A DNA stretch of 64,000 nucleotides. Source: Planctomycetota bacterium (lineage in GTDB: Bacteria > Planctomycetota > UBA1135 > UBA2386). Numbering within the stretch: the stretch's first letter is position 1; every line of letters begins with the position of its first letter. This document shows, in pieces, positions 52,983 to 61,842 of this stretch. The position numbers were made by a program, and so were the translations under genes. The notes under the pieces were generated by a model. It did no database searches, was not told the origin of the DNA, and saw only the letters and a list, made by a program, of their open reading frames with translations. The stretch is from contig JAQCBR010000001.1 of the NCBI GenBank assembly GCA_027621295.1, positions 1 to 64,000 on the forward strand, given 5' to 3'.

Positions 52983-54614
52983 GTGACCCAGCTGGATCTC
53001 CCGCCCATCTCGTTCGCCCGCTACCTCGACCTCGTCCGTCGACGGAAGTGGCAGGTCATCCCGATGAGTGCCCTGGGGCTGCTCATCGGCGGCGTCGTGG
53101 CGTTCTTCATCCCTCGGCTCTACGTCGCCGAGACGCAGCTCGTCTACACCGGGCTCGTCCTCGACGCGGACTCGAAGACCGGCTCGGACCCGCTCTACCA
53201 GATGGTGCTCGGCGCCAAGCTGTCGATGATGGCCGCGGTCCCGAAGACTGCCGAAGCGCTCGAGTGGGTCGGGGAGAAGGAAGACGATCCGGGACGGCAG
53301 GCGATCCTCGAGCAGCTCCGTGCGCGTACGACCGTCGATGCCTGGCGCGTCGACAAGGAGCGGAGTGACTACGCGGTCCGCGTGACCTACCGCGACCAGG
53401 ACGGCGTGCGGGCGAAGGAGTTCGCCAACAAGCTCCGCGAGACCTGGACCCGCGACCTGATGCAGCGGTTCAACGAGATCGCGGCGGAGGAGCTGCGTCT
53501 CGCCGCCGAAGGCGTCACGCAGACCTCCCGCGCGCTCGACCAACAGATCACCGAGATCAACAACTTCCGCCGCGAGAACGACATCGAGCGGGGCGAAGAA
53601 GAGATGGGCCAGTCGGGCACCGAGAGCCTGCTGAAGACGGACATCCGCTTCGAGGAGGGTGAGATCACCCGGATCGAAGCGGACCTCGCGGCCCTGGACT
53701 CCGAAGTCGGCTTCCTCGAGCAGGAGATCACCGAGGGCTTCGTGCCGATGAAGATCCGGAAGTCCACGCCGCTGAGCGAGGACCCGCAGCTCGCCGAACG
53801 AGCCAGGAAGCTTCTCGAGTCCGAGATGCGGGCCAAGATGGCGCGCGATGGCTGGAGGCCGGGAACCTACTGGTACCAGCACCACCAGGCGGTGATGGAA
53901 GCGGCCCAGCGTCAGCTCCGCGCACTCGCCCCGACCAGCACCGAGGGTGGCGCGAAGATCGACCTCGTCGACAATCCGGAATACGTGCAGCGACTCCGTG
54001 AGATCGCGCAGAAGAAGGCCCGGATGGAGTCGCTCCGCAGCCAGGTGGACGTCCACCGGCGCGCGGCGACGCAGCTCCGCTCCCGCCTCAAGACGCTGCC
54101 GACCATCTGGAACGACTACGAGAGCAAGCTCGCGGCCAAGGCCGAGATCGAAGAGAGGCTCCGCCTCGCGAACGAGCGTGCGAGCTCGCTGCGGGCGCGC
54201 TACGACCGGGCCCGGACGATCGATCCTTTCACGCAGATCAGCCCGGCGCTGGTGCCGCCGACGCCGACCGACCCGAACGTCACCGTGGTCGCCCTGGTCG
54301 GCAGTCTCCTGGGGCTCGGCCTCGCGATCGGCCTCGTGCTGCTGCTCGACGTGGTGCGGTCGAGCTTCAAGACCGTGGACGACGTCGGCTACGCGCTGAA
54401 GCTGCCGGTCCTCGGCGTGATGGCCCACCTCGAGACCGAGGAAGCGCGGATCGAGATCCTGCGCCACCGTCGGGTCGTGACGGCGGTGATCGCCACCTTC
54501 CTGATCCTGCTGCTGTCGGTCCTCACCGTCTACTTCGTCGCGCCGCTGCGTCTGCCGACGCCGGTCCTGCAGATCCTGGACGCGATCCTCGGGGGGATCG
54601 AGCCGGTTCGTTGA
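52983..54614 (+). CDS. Polysaccharide chain-length determinant, Wzz family
   Basis: The 543-residue inner-membrane protein has an N-terminal Wzz segment (FARYLDLVRRRKWQVIPMSALGLLIGGVVAFFIPRLYVAETQL) and a long coiled-coil periplasmic region (about 130-410). C-terminal membrane helices follow, with RTIDPFTQISPALVPPTPTDPN just before the first. The polysaccharide co-polymerase fold matches the exosortase A-linked chain-length proteins. There is no tyrosine kinase domain, and no kinase gene follows. GTG at 52983 is preferred; an in-frame GTG at 52953 overlaps the upstream gene. It controls polymer length with the ligase and export genes. Confidence 0.88.
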   Translation: MTQLDLPPISFARYLDLVRRRKWQVIPMSALGLLIGGVVAFFIPRLYVAETQLVYTGLVLDADSKTGSDPLYQMVLGAKLSMMAAVPKTAEALEWVGEKEDDPGRQAILEQLRARTTVDAWRVDKERSDYAVRVTYRDQDGVRAKEFANKLRETWTRDLMQRFNEIAAEELRLAAEGVTQTSRALDQQITEINNFRRENDIERGEEEMGQSGTESLLKTDIRFEEGEITRIEADLAALDSEVGFLEQEITEGFVPMKIRKSTPLSEDPQLAERARKLLESEMRAKMARDGWRPGTYWYQHHQAVMEAAQRQLRALAPTSTEGGAKIDLVDNPEYVQRLREIAQKKARMESLRSQVDVHRRAATQLRSRLKTLPTIWNDYESKLAAKAEIEERLRLANERASSLRARYDRARTIDPFTQISPALVPPTPTDPNVTVVALVGSLLGLGLAIGLVLLLDVVRSSFKTVDDVGYALKLPVLGVMAHLETEEARIEILRHRRVVTAVIATFLILLLSVLTVYFVAPLRLPTPVLQILDAILGGIEPVR

Positions 54615-54701
54615 GGAGGGCTTCCGTGGCGCTGATCGAACGTTTCGACGCCACGCGGCCGCGGACGCGCGGGCCGGTGTCCGCTTCGCGGGGGGTGCTC
54701 C

Positions 54702-56096
54702 GTGCGTGACCTCATCGTCTTCCTGACGCTGATGGGCATGCTGCCGGTCTGCTTCCGCCGGCCCTACTTCGGCGTGCTCGTGTTCTCGTGGCTCGCCTAC
54801 ATGCGGCCCCAGGACCTCTGTTGGGGCTTCGCACGGACGATCCGGTTCAGTCTCTTCGTCGGTCTGACGATGTTCGCGGGCTACTTCGCGCAGGAGGCCG
54901 GGCGTCGTCCGTTCTTCCGGCGCGACCTGCGGACCTGGTGCATGGTCGTGATGCTGTTGCTGACGATCATCAGCACGGCGCCGGCGGAGATCGTCGACGA
55001 ATACGTGCTCTCGGGACTGTTCGAATTCACCGTCATCATCGCCGTTGCGCTGTTCACCAGTGCGCAGGTCGATACGCGGAAGCGTCTCCGGATGATGCTC
55101 TGGGTGATCGCGCTCGGCCTCGGGTTCTACGGGGCGAAGGGCGGTGTGTTCGGCCTGATGGGCGGGAGCTCCATCCACCAGGGTCCCGGCGGGATGATGA
55201 AGGACAACAACGACTTCGCGCTGGCCATGGTGATGGCGCTGCCGATGTTGTTCTACCTGGGCCTCAGCGAGCGGAACCTGCTGCTGAAGAAGTTCGCCTG
55301 GATGGTCGGCGCGTTGACCATCATCACGGTGATCCTGACCCACTCTCGCGGCGGCTTCCTGTCGATGGTGGTCGCGAGCCTGGCGATCGCCTACCGGTCG
55401 AAGGCGCTGCTCAAGACCATGGCCGCAGGCCTGGTGGCTGTGGTCCTGTTCCTGAACTTCGCGCCCGCCAGCGTGCTCGACCGATACGCGACGATCAGCG
55501 AGGCGGCAGAGGGCAACGAGGACGCGTCGGTCGGCGCTCGCTTCCGGGCGTGGCAGATCGGGATGCGGATGGTCGAGCACAGTCCGATCCTCGGCGTCGG
55601 CCACAAGAACTTCCGGCACCACTACCAACGCCACGCCGAGGTGCTCTTTCCCGGCGCAGACCTGTTCAACCACGTCGCCCACAACTCCTACGTGCAGATC
55701 TGGGCGGAGAACGGCACCCCGACGATCCTGGTGTTCCTCACGCTGCTCGGCTCGACGATCCTGCTGATGGGGCGCGTGCGAAAGCAGGCCGAGAACCGAC
55801 CGGACCTCGCATGGGCCCGGCCGTACGCCAACCTCGTCGAAGCCTCGCTCGCCGGCTTCACGGTGGGCGCCTTCTTCCTGAACCGAGGGCACTTCGACCT
55901 GTCGTACCACCTCGTCGGAGTGGCCGTCGGCCTCTCCTACATCGTGAGCACCGAGGCGGCCACCGACCAGGTGACGAACGAGGCTGCCCACGCCGCCGAG
56001 GAAGGCGGATTCCGCGTCCGGCGCGAGCCGAAGCTCCAGTGGCGTCCAGCGACGCTCGGTCCGAGCCAGCTGCCGCGCTGGGGAAGGAGCACCTGA
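54702..56096 (+). CDS. O-antigen ligase-type protein, exosortase-A-associated
   Basis: The 464-residue membrane protein has ten or more hydrophobic segments and the Wzy_C motif THSRGGFLSM near the middle. The N-terminus MRDLIVFLTLMGMLPVCFRRPYFGVLVFSWLAYMRPQ-type sequence and ARFRAWQIGMRMVEHSPILGVGHKNF resemble the putative O-glycosylation ligases of exosortase A loci (TIGR03097, from memory). It probably attaches or polymerises the polymer on the outer face of the inner membrane. The C-terminal ~60 residues are cytoplasmic and variable. It starts at GTG, 87 bases after the Wzz gene. Confidence 0.8.
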   Translation: MRDLIVFLTLMGMLPVCFRRPYFGVLVFSWLAYMRPQDLCWGFARTIRFSLFVGLTMFAGYFAQEAGRRPFFRRDLRTWCMVVMLLLTIISTAPAEIVDEYVLSGLFEFTVIIAVALFTSAQVDTRKRLRMMLWVIALGLGFYGAKGGVFGLMGGSSIHQGPGGMMKDNNDFALAMVMALPMLFYLGLSERNLLLKKFAWMVGALTIITVILTHSRGGFLSMVVASLAIAYRSKALLKTMAAGLVAVVLFLNFAPASVLDRYATISEAAEGNEDASVGARFRAWQIGMRMVEHSPILGVGHKNFRHHYQRHAEVLFPGADLFNHVAHNSYVQIWAENGTPTILVFLTLLGSTILLMGRVRKQAENRPDLAWARPYANLVEASLAGFTVGAFFLNRGHFDLSYHLVGVAVGLSYIVSTEAATDQVTNEAAHAAEEGGFRVRREPKLQWRPATLGPSQLPRWGRST

Positions 56097-56121
56097 CCGG
56101 CGTCTCCGCGCCGATCCTACC

Positions 56122-57972
56122 ATGTGCGGTATTGCCGGGCTGTTCGCCCATCGAGCCGATCGTCCCGTCGATCCCGACCTCCTGCGCCGGATGGCGGATG
56201 TGATCATCCACCGCGGCCCGGACGGTTCCGGTGTCCACGTCGGCCGTGGCTACGGCCTCGCGCACCGTCGACTGTCGATCGTCGATCTCGCCGACGGAGC
56301 GCAGCCGATGGCGGCGGACGACGTGTGGGTGACCTTCAACGGGGAGATCTACAACTTCCCCGAGCTGCGCGCCGAGCTCGAGGGGCTCGGCTACCGGTTC
56401 CGAACCCGCTGCGACACCGAGGTCTTGCTGCACGGGTGGCGGGCGTTCGGTGAGGACCTCCCGCGTCGGCTCCGAGGCATGTTCGCGTTCGCGCTCGTCG
56501 ACGAACGCACGCGGACGCTGTTCGCGGCCAGGGACCGACTCGGAAAGAAGCCGTTCCACTACGCCGAGCTCGGCGAGGAGGTCGTCTTCGGATCCGAGCT
56601 GAAGAGCCTGCTGCAGCACCCGGGAGTCTCGCGCGACCTGGACCGGGAGGCGATCGGTCAGTTCCTGTGTCTGCGGTACGTCCCGGACCCGAGGACCGTG
56701 TTCCGCGGCATCCGCAAGCTGCCGCCCGGCTGTGCGCTCCTCGTCAAGGACGGGCGTGTCACCGAGCGACGCTACTGGCAGCTCTCCTTCGCCGAACCGC
56801 GCGTCCGGAGCGTCGCCGATTGGTCCGAGGCGGTCCTCGCCAAGTTCGACGAGGCGGTGCGCATCCGGCTGATGGGTGACGTTCCCCTGGGAGCGTTCCT
56901 CTCGGGAGGCGTCGACAGCTTCGCGGTCGTCGACAGCATGGCGCGGGCGCACGGCGGTTCGGTGGTCGCCTGCACGATGGGATTCGAGGACCCGGCGGTC
57001 GACGAGCGTCCCTACGCGAGGCTCGCAGCCCGTCAGTGCGGCGCGCTTCTCCACGAGGGCGTCGTCACCTCGTCGGACCTGCTCGACCAGTCGTGGTTCG
57101 ACGAGATCTTCGACGAGCCGTTCGCCGACAGCTCAGCGATCCCGACCTACCACGTCAGTCGGCTCGCGCGGCAGCACGTGACGGTCGCGCTGTCGGGTGA
57201 CGGGGGTGACGAGGCGTTCGCGGGCTACCGAAGGTACAAGTACGACCGCGTCGAGAACCGGGTGCGGGGGCTCCTGCCGCGCGCGGTCTGGGCCGGGCTC
57301 GGGCTCGCGTATCCGAAGCTCGACTGGCTGCCCCGAGCCGTCCGCTTCAAGCGGACGTTCCAGAACCTCGCGCTTTCACCAGCCGAGGCGTACGCACGTT
57401 CGGTCAGCTCGGTCCTCCCCGAAGAGGTAGAGGCCCTGCTCACGCCGGAGTGGAGGGGGTCGCTGGGTGATCCCCTCGCGCCGGTTCGTTCGGCGTACGA
57501 AGCCGCGGACGGCCCGGACGCGCTGGCGCGTGCAGCGGCAGCGGACTACGCGACGTGGCTCCCTGGCGACATCCTCGTCAAGGTCGATCGTGCGTCGATG
57601 GCGGTGTCGCTCGAGGTGCGGGCGCCACTCCTGGACCACGAGCTCGTGGAGCTCGCAGCGTCGATGCCGTCCGCGATGAAGCTCGCGAACGGGGAGACCA
57701 AGGCGTTCCTGCGCAGCGCGCTGACCGAGCGTCTCGGTGAGGAGTCCCTCGCGAGGAAGAAGCAAGGGTTCCACGTGCCGCTGCGCAGCTGGATGGCAGG
57801 CTCCGTCGGCGATGCGCTCGAGTCGAGCATCGGCTCGGGCAGGACGGCCGACATCGTGGACCCTTCCGCGGTGCGCCGACTCCTGGCCGAGCACCGGAAC
57901 GGCACGCGGGACCACGGCGAGCTCCTGTGGGCCGTTTCCGTGCTCCAGAGATTCCTGGCGAGGTGGACGTGA
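56122..57972 (+). CDS. Asparagine-synthase-type amidotransferase of the exosortase locus
   Basis: A 616-residue class II glutamine amidotransferase. Cys2 (MCGIAGLF) is the nucleophile and RRLSIVDL, FNGEIYN and DTEVLLHGW build the glutaminase pocket. The synthase domain begins about 230 with the PP-loop LSGGVDS and the SGDGGDEAFAGYRRY motif. It matches the amidotransferases linked to exosortase A (TIGR03108, from memory), which are thought to modify the polysaccharide or an amino-sugar acid, not make free asparagine. The ATG is 25 bases after the ligase gene and the stop overlaps the next gene by four bases. Confidence 0.85.
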   Translation: MCGIAGLFAHRADRPVDPDLLRRMADVIIHRGPDGSGVHVGRGYGLAHRRLSIVDLADGAQPMAADDVWVTFNGEIYNFPELRAELEGLGYRFRTRCDTEVLLHGWRAFGEDLPRRLRGMFAFALVDERTRTLFAARDRLGKKPFHYAELGEEVVFGSELKSLLQHPGVSRDLDREAIGQFLCLRYVPDPRTVFRGIRKLPPGCALLVKDGRVTERRYWQLSFAEPRVRSVADWSEAVLAKFDEAVRIRLMGDVPLGAFLSGGVDSFAVVDSMARAHGGSVVACTMGFEDPAVDERPYARLAARQCGALLHEGVVTSSDLLDQSWFDEIFDEPFADSSAIPTYHVSRLARQHVTVALSGDGGDEAFAGYRRYKYDRVENRVRGLLPRAVWAGLGLAYPKLDWLPRAVRFKRTFQNLALSPAEAYARSVSSVLPEEVEALLTPEWRGSLGDPLAPVRSAYEAADGPDALARAAAADYATWLPGDILVKVDRASMAVSLEVRAPLLDHELVELAASMPSAMKLANGETKAFLRSALTERLGEESLARKKQGFHVPLRSWMAGSVGDALESSIGSGRTADIVDPSAVRRLLAEHRNGTRDHGELLWAVSVLQRFLARWT

Positions 57973-59147
57973 CGGTGGGACCGCACATCGTCACCTTCAC
58001 GAACCTGTATCCCTCGGCTGCGCGCCCGACGCACGGGACCTTCGTCGCGGAACGCGTCCGCCGCCTTCGGGATGCGCTCGGCGCCAGCCTCGAGGTCATC
58101 TGTCCGATCCCGTCGCTGCCTCGACTCTGGCCGCGACGACTCGCCGAGCGGATCTTCGACAAGCTCCCGGAGCACGAAGTCTGGGAAGGGGTGCCCGTGC
58201 GGCACGTGCGCTACCGGCACTGGCCCGGGATGTCGGAGACTGCGCAGGCCGAGCGGATCTACCGCGCATGCCGCGCGCCGGTCGCCGCCGCCGTCGAAGG
58301 GCGTTCGGCGATCCTGGACGCCCACTACGTGTATCCGGACGGCGTGGCCGCACTCCGGATCGCCGCCGAGGTCGGAGTGCCCTGCTTCGTCACCGCGCGC
58401 GGTTCGGATCTGAACGTGCTCGCGCAGCGGCCGGCGATCGCCCGGCAGATCCGGGAGTGCGCGGGCACGGCGGCAGGGTTGTTCGCGGTCAGCGATCCGC
58501 TCTGCCGCGTCTTCGCCGAGGTCGCGGGCATTCCCGAGAGCGCGGTCGTCCTCGCCCGCAACGGGGTGGACTTCGACCTGTTCCGGATCGGCGACGAGGA
58601 TGCGGCGCGTGACGCGCTCGGACTGCCTCGTGGTGTCCCGCTCGTGGTCGGAGTCGGTCGGCTGGTGCCCGGGAAGGGCTTCCACACGATGGCGCGCGCG
58701 CTTCGTCTCCTGCCGGCAGAAGTCCAGTTCGCGGTCGCGGGTTCCGGCCCCGAAGCAGCCCGCCTGCGCGCGCTGGCGCCCGAGGGCAGACTGCACCTGC
58801 TCGGCGCGCGGAGCCGGGAAGACGTGGTCAGACTCCTCCAGGCCGCCGACCTGCTGGTCCTGCCGTCCGAACGGGAAGGTTGGCCCAACGTCGTCACAGA
58901 AGCCCTCGCGTGCGGAACCCCTGTCCTCGCGACGCCGGTGGGTGGGATTCCCGACATCCTGACCGCGCCCCACGTGGGCGCGCTGGTGAGAACGGGGGAT
59001 CACCGAGCGCTCGCCCGTGAGGTGGAGCGTTTCCTCCGCTCTCCCTCGAATCCGGACGCCGTGCGCGCATTCGCTCAGCGTTTTGGCTGGGAAGCGCCGA
59101 TCGATGTCCTGAGGGCCCGATTCGCCGCCGTCGGGTCCGCGCACTGA
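57969..59147 (+). CDS. GT4 family glycosyltransferase
   Basis: A 392-residue GT-B glycosyltransferase. The N-terminal half carries the acceptor site (HIVTFTNLYPSAARPTHGTFVAERV); the C-terminal half has VVGVGRLVPGKGFHTMARAL, then the donor-binding EREGWPNVVTEALACGTPV, with the glutamates in the EX7E pattern. Such enzymes transfer one sugar to a lipid-linked acceptor in the cytoplasm. Its sugar specificity cannot be read. It begins at a GTG within the asnB-like stop. FGVA-type variation suggests it acts on a different acceptor from its neighbour. Confidence 0.82.
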   Translation: MTVGPHIVTFTNLYPSAARPTHGTFVAERVRRLRDALGASLEVICPIPSLPRLWPRRLAERIFDKLPEHEVWEGVPVRHVRYRHWPGMSETAQAERIYRACRAPVAAAVEGRSAILDAHYVYPDGVAALRIAAEVGVPCFVTARGSDLNVLAQRPAIARQIRECAGTAAGLFAVSDPLCRVFAEVAGIPESAVVLARNGVDFDLFRIGDEDAARDALGLPRGVPLVVGVGRLVPGKGFHTMARALRLLPAEVQFAVAGSGPEAARLRALAPEGRLHLLGARSREDVVRLLQAADLLVLPSEREGWPNVVTEALACGTPVLATPVGGIPDILTAPHVGALVRTGDHRALAREVERFLRSPSNPDAVRAFAQRFGWEAPIDVLRARFAAVGSAH

Positions 59148-59157
59148 GCGGTCCAAG

Positions 59158-60369
59158 ATGAGTCTCCGCATCCTCTACCACCACCGCATCCGCTCGGACG
59201 ACGGCCAGGCCGTGCACGTCCGCGAGCTGATCGGTGCGCTGCGCGCCGAGGGGCACGAGGTGCTCGAGTGTGCTCTCGTGCCCAAGGCGGTCGAGGGCGG
59301 GAGCGGTCGTGCTCCAGGTGACCGAGAGGCGCAGGTCGCCGAGGACTCGGGCCGCTTCTGGCAGCGCCTCAGCCTGCCGCGGGCTGCGGTCGAGGCGATG
59401 GAGATCGCCTACGGATATCAGGGTGCACGGCGCATCGTCGCGGCAGCGCGGGAGTTCCGACCGCACTTCATCTACGAACGTCACGCGCTGCACTGCGACG
59501 CCGGGCTCCGGGCCGCGAAGGCCCTCGGAATTCCGCTGATGCTCGAGGTGAACTCGCCGCTCTGTGACGAGATGCAGAGGCTCGGGCTGCTGCGATACCC
59601 GCGCCGGGCGCGCCGGACGGAGGCACGCGTGCTGGGTGGGGCGGACGTGGTGTTCGCGGTCACCGACGTGCTCCGCGGACTGCTGGTCGAGGCCGGTGCG
59701 CCGCGGGAACGCACCAAGGTGGTGCCCAACGGCGGTGTTCCCGACCGCTACGGCGAGGATGCCCGCCGGGCTTCGGAGTCGTTCCGCGCGCGCCTGGGTC
59801 TGGGCCCTCGCGCGTTCGTGCTCGGCTTCGTCGGCTACATGCGTGACTGGCACCGGCTCGACCTGGCGGTCGAAGTCCTGGCGGCCCCAGGATTCGAGGA
59901 CGTGAGTCTCGTCCTCGCTGGCGATGGGCCCGCGCGCGCCGCCGTGGGGGAGACGGCCCTACGGCTCGGGGTCTCGGACCGTGTACACGCGCTCGGCGCT
60001 GTGGCACCGGACGACTTGCCGGGACACGTGATGGCCTTCGACGCCGCGCTGATCCCGGCGATCAACGGCTACGCATCGCCGCTCAAGCTCTTCGATTCGC
60101 TGGCGGCCGGCGTGGCCACGCTCGCGCCGCGGCAGCCGAACCTGGAGGAGACCATCGACGACGGCGTCGATGGCGTGCTCTTCGATGTCGGCAACGGAGA
60201 CGCGCTGCGCGAAGCCCTGAGGCCGCTCGTCGCGGACCGGGCCAAGTGCCGGGCGATCGGAGCGGCTGGTCGCGAGCGTCTGCTCCGCGAGGACTGGACC
60301 TGGCGCGGCAACGCCCGCCGGGTCGTGGCCGCGTTCGAGGAGCTCCAGGCTCGAGGTGGCGCTGCATGA
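59158..60369 (+). CDS. GT4 family glycosyltransferase, second
   Basis: A 403-residue GT-B glycosyltransferase with the N-terminal YHHRIRSDDGQAVHVRELIGALRAEGHEV acceptor loop. The C-terminal donor domain has LGFVGYMRDWHRLDL, LAGDGPARA, LGAVAPDDLPGHVMAFDAALIP and a sugar-phosphate binding SPLKLFDSLAAG. The N-terminal loop Gly-Gln in place of Gly-Gly is unusual. It starts ten bases after the previous gene, so the two transferases are co-expressed. Its stop overlaps the exosortase gene. Confidence 0.82.
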   Translation: MSLRILYHHRIRSDDGQAVHVRELIGALRAEGHEVLECALVPKAVEGGSGRAPGDREAQVAEDSGRFWQRLSLPRAAVEAMEIAYGYQGARRIVAAAREFRPHFIYERHALHCDAGLRAAKALGIPLMLEVNSPLCDEMQRLGLLRYPRRARRTEARVLGGADVVFAVTDVLRGLLVEAGAPRERTKVVPNGGVPDRYGEDARRASESFRARLGLGPRAFVLGFVGYMRDWHRLDLAVEVLAAPGFEDVSLVLAGDGPARAAVGETALRLGVSDRVHALGAVAPDDLPGHVMAFDAALIPAINGYASPLKLFDSLAAGVATLAPRQPNLEETIDDGVDGVLFDVGNGDALREALRPLVADRAKCRAIGAAGRERLLREDWTWRGNARRVVAAFEELQARGGAA

Positions 60370-61214
60370 ATCTCCTCCGGTCGACTCCGATGTGGATGCT
60401 CGGTCTGCCGCTCGCGGTGGCTTACCTGGGCAGCCTCGTCTGGGTCTGGGACATGTGGTTCTTCCGCGAGGCGTACTACTCGCACGGCCCGCTGGTCGTC
60501 CTCGCGGTGATGTGGCTGGTGCACGACCGCCGTCGCGAGTGGCAGCGCGCGGCCTCGTCGGTGGACCCACGAGGCTGGTGGTTGCTGGGCCCCGCGCTGG
60601 CGATGCACGCCATCGGCGGCGCGCTGACCATCGATTCGCTGTCCGCGGCGTCCCTGGTGCCTGCGATCGCCGGCCTCGTGTGGCTCGGTCAGGGGCGGGC
60701 GCGGCTCGGTGCGCTGCTGTCCATCCTCGGCCTCCTGCTGTTCGCGATTCCGACGCCGCTCGTCATCCAGAGTCGGATGGCGTTCGAGCTCAAGGAGTGG
60801 GCGGTCGAAGGCGGGCTCCTCCTCGCGCAACTCCTCGGAGTCGGCGCGGAGCGCGTCGGCAGCGAGGTGCGCATCCCTGGCCAGAGCGGTTCCCTGATCG
60901 TTGCGGACGCGTGCAGCGGTCTCCGGTCGTTGGTCGCGCTGATCACCCTCGGCTACGGGATCGCGTTCTTCATGGGGCCGCAGCGGGGCATCCGCCGGTG
61001 GGCGATCCTGGCCGCCGCCGCGCCGGTCGCCGTGGCGACCAATGCGGTGCGGATCGGAGCGATCTGCGTGCTGGCGTCCGGCTACGGAACGGAGTTCGCG
61101 AGCACGACGGGGCACGACTGGATCTCTGGAGCGGTATGGCTCGTGGATCTCGGTCTCCTGCTCGGTCTCGACGCCGCGCTGTCGCGTCGGCGCACCGTGG
61201 AGGCGTCACGATGA
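60366..61214 (+). CDS. Exosortase, EpsH/XrtA-type
   Basis: A 282-residue membrane protein with about eight hydrophobic segments. The three catalytic residues of exosortases are present: C183 in VADACSGLRSL, R229 in ATNAVRIGAIC and H250 in TTGHDWISG. Exosortases cleave C-terminal sorting tails (such as PEP-CTERM) and probably attach the protein to a glycan or lipid. The surrounding EPS genes and the following EpsI protein match the exosortase A arrangement. The ATG at 60366 overlaps the glycosyltransferase stop; its stop overlaps epsI. Confidence 0.9.
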   Translation: MNLLRSTPMWMLGLPLAVAYLGSLVWVWDMWFFREAYYSHGPLVVLAVMWLVHDRRREWQRAASSVDPRGWWLLGPALAMHAIGGALTIDSLSAASLVPAIAGLVWLGQGRARLGALLSILGLLLFAIPTPLVIQSRMAFELKEWAVEGGLLLAQLLGVGAERVGSEVRIPGQSGSLIVADACSGLRSLVALITLGYGIAFFMGPQRGIRRWAILAAAAPVAVATNAVRIGAICVLASGYGTEFASTTGHDWISGAVWLVDLGLLLGLDAALSRRRTVEASR

Positions 61215-61840
61215 AGGGGCTCCGCCGCCATCTCGTCGTGCTCTGGTGTCTCGCGCCCGTCCTGCTCGTGCTGACGACGTGGCGACCCGAGGGCGGAGAC
61301 CGTGGGCGCGCTGCCAGGATTCCGGATGACCTCGCCGGTTTCCGCTCGTCCGTCGAGTATCCGCTGTCTCCCTCCGTGCTCGACATGCTCGGCACGCCGG
61401 ACGCCGCCTGGCGGCGATACGACCGGGACGACGAGCAGGTCTTCGTGATCGGTGTCTTCCACGACGAGAACTGGAAGAGCGTCCATCCGCCCGAGACGTG
61501 CCTGCGCGGCTCCAACATGGAGGTCGTGCTCGAGGAGACGGTGGGCGCAGGTGCCGACGCAGCGGGCCAGGAGTACGGTCTGCTGCTGATGCACGCGCTG
61601 GACCGGGACCAGGACTACCTGAGCCTGTACGTCTTCCTCGCCGACGCCGAGTTCGCGACGCCCGGCTACTGGTCGTTCTTCGCGCACCACGCGCCGCGGG
61701 CGCTGCTGCGGCAGAGCGTTTCCGGGTGTCTGCTGCGGGTCGAGACGTGGGTCGACGGAGATGGGGTCGACGCCGCCACGGCGCGGTGCCGTGAGGTGCT
61801 CGGAGCCCTGGTCGCTGCTGCCCGGAAGGAGCTCCGCTGA
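61211..61840 (+). CDS. EpsI family protein
   Basis: A 209-residue protein with one N-terminal membrane anchor (about 7-24, LVVLWCLAPVLLVLTTW) and an exported domain with the conserved HPPETCLRGSNMEV motif. DUF3485/EpsI proteins are almost always encoded beside exosortases, sometimes fused to them, and take part in exopolysaccharide production; the reaction is not known. It starts inside the exosortase stop. Two cysteines (in HPPETC and VSGC) could form a disulfide in the periplasm. Confidence 0.85.
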   Translation: MKGLRRHLVVLWCLAPVLLVLTTWRPEGGDRGRAARIPDDLAGFRSSVEYPLSPSVLDMLGTPDAAWRRYDRDDEQVFVIGVFHDENWKSVHPPETCLRGSNMEVVLEETVGAGADAAGQEYGLLLMHALDRDQDYLSLYVFLADAEFATPGYWSFFAHHAPRALLRQSVSGCLLRVETWVDGDGVDAATARCREVLGALVAAARKELR

Positions 61841-61842
61841 CC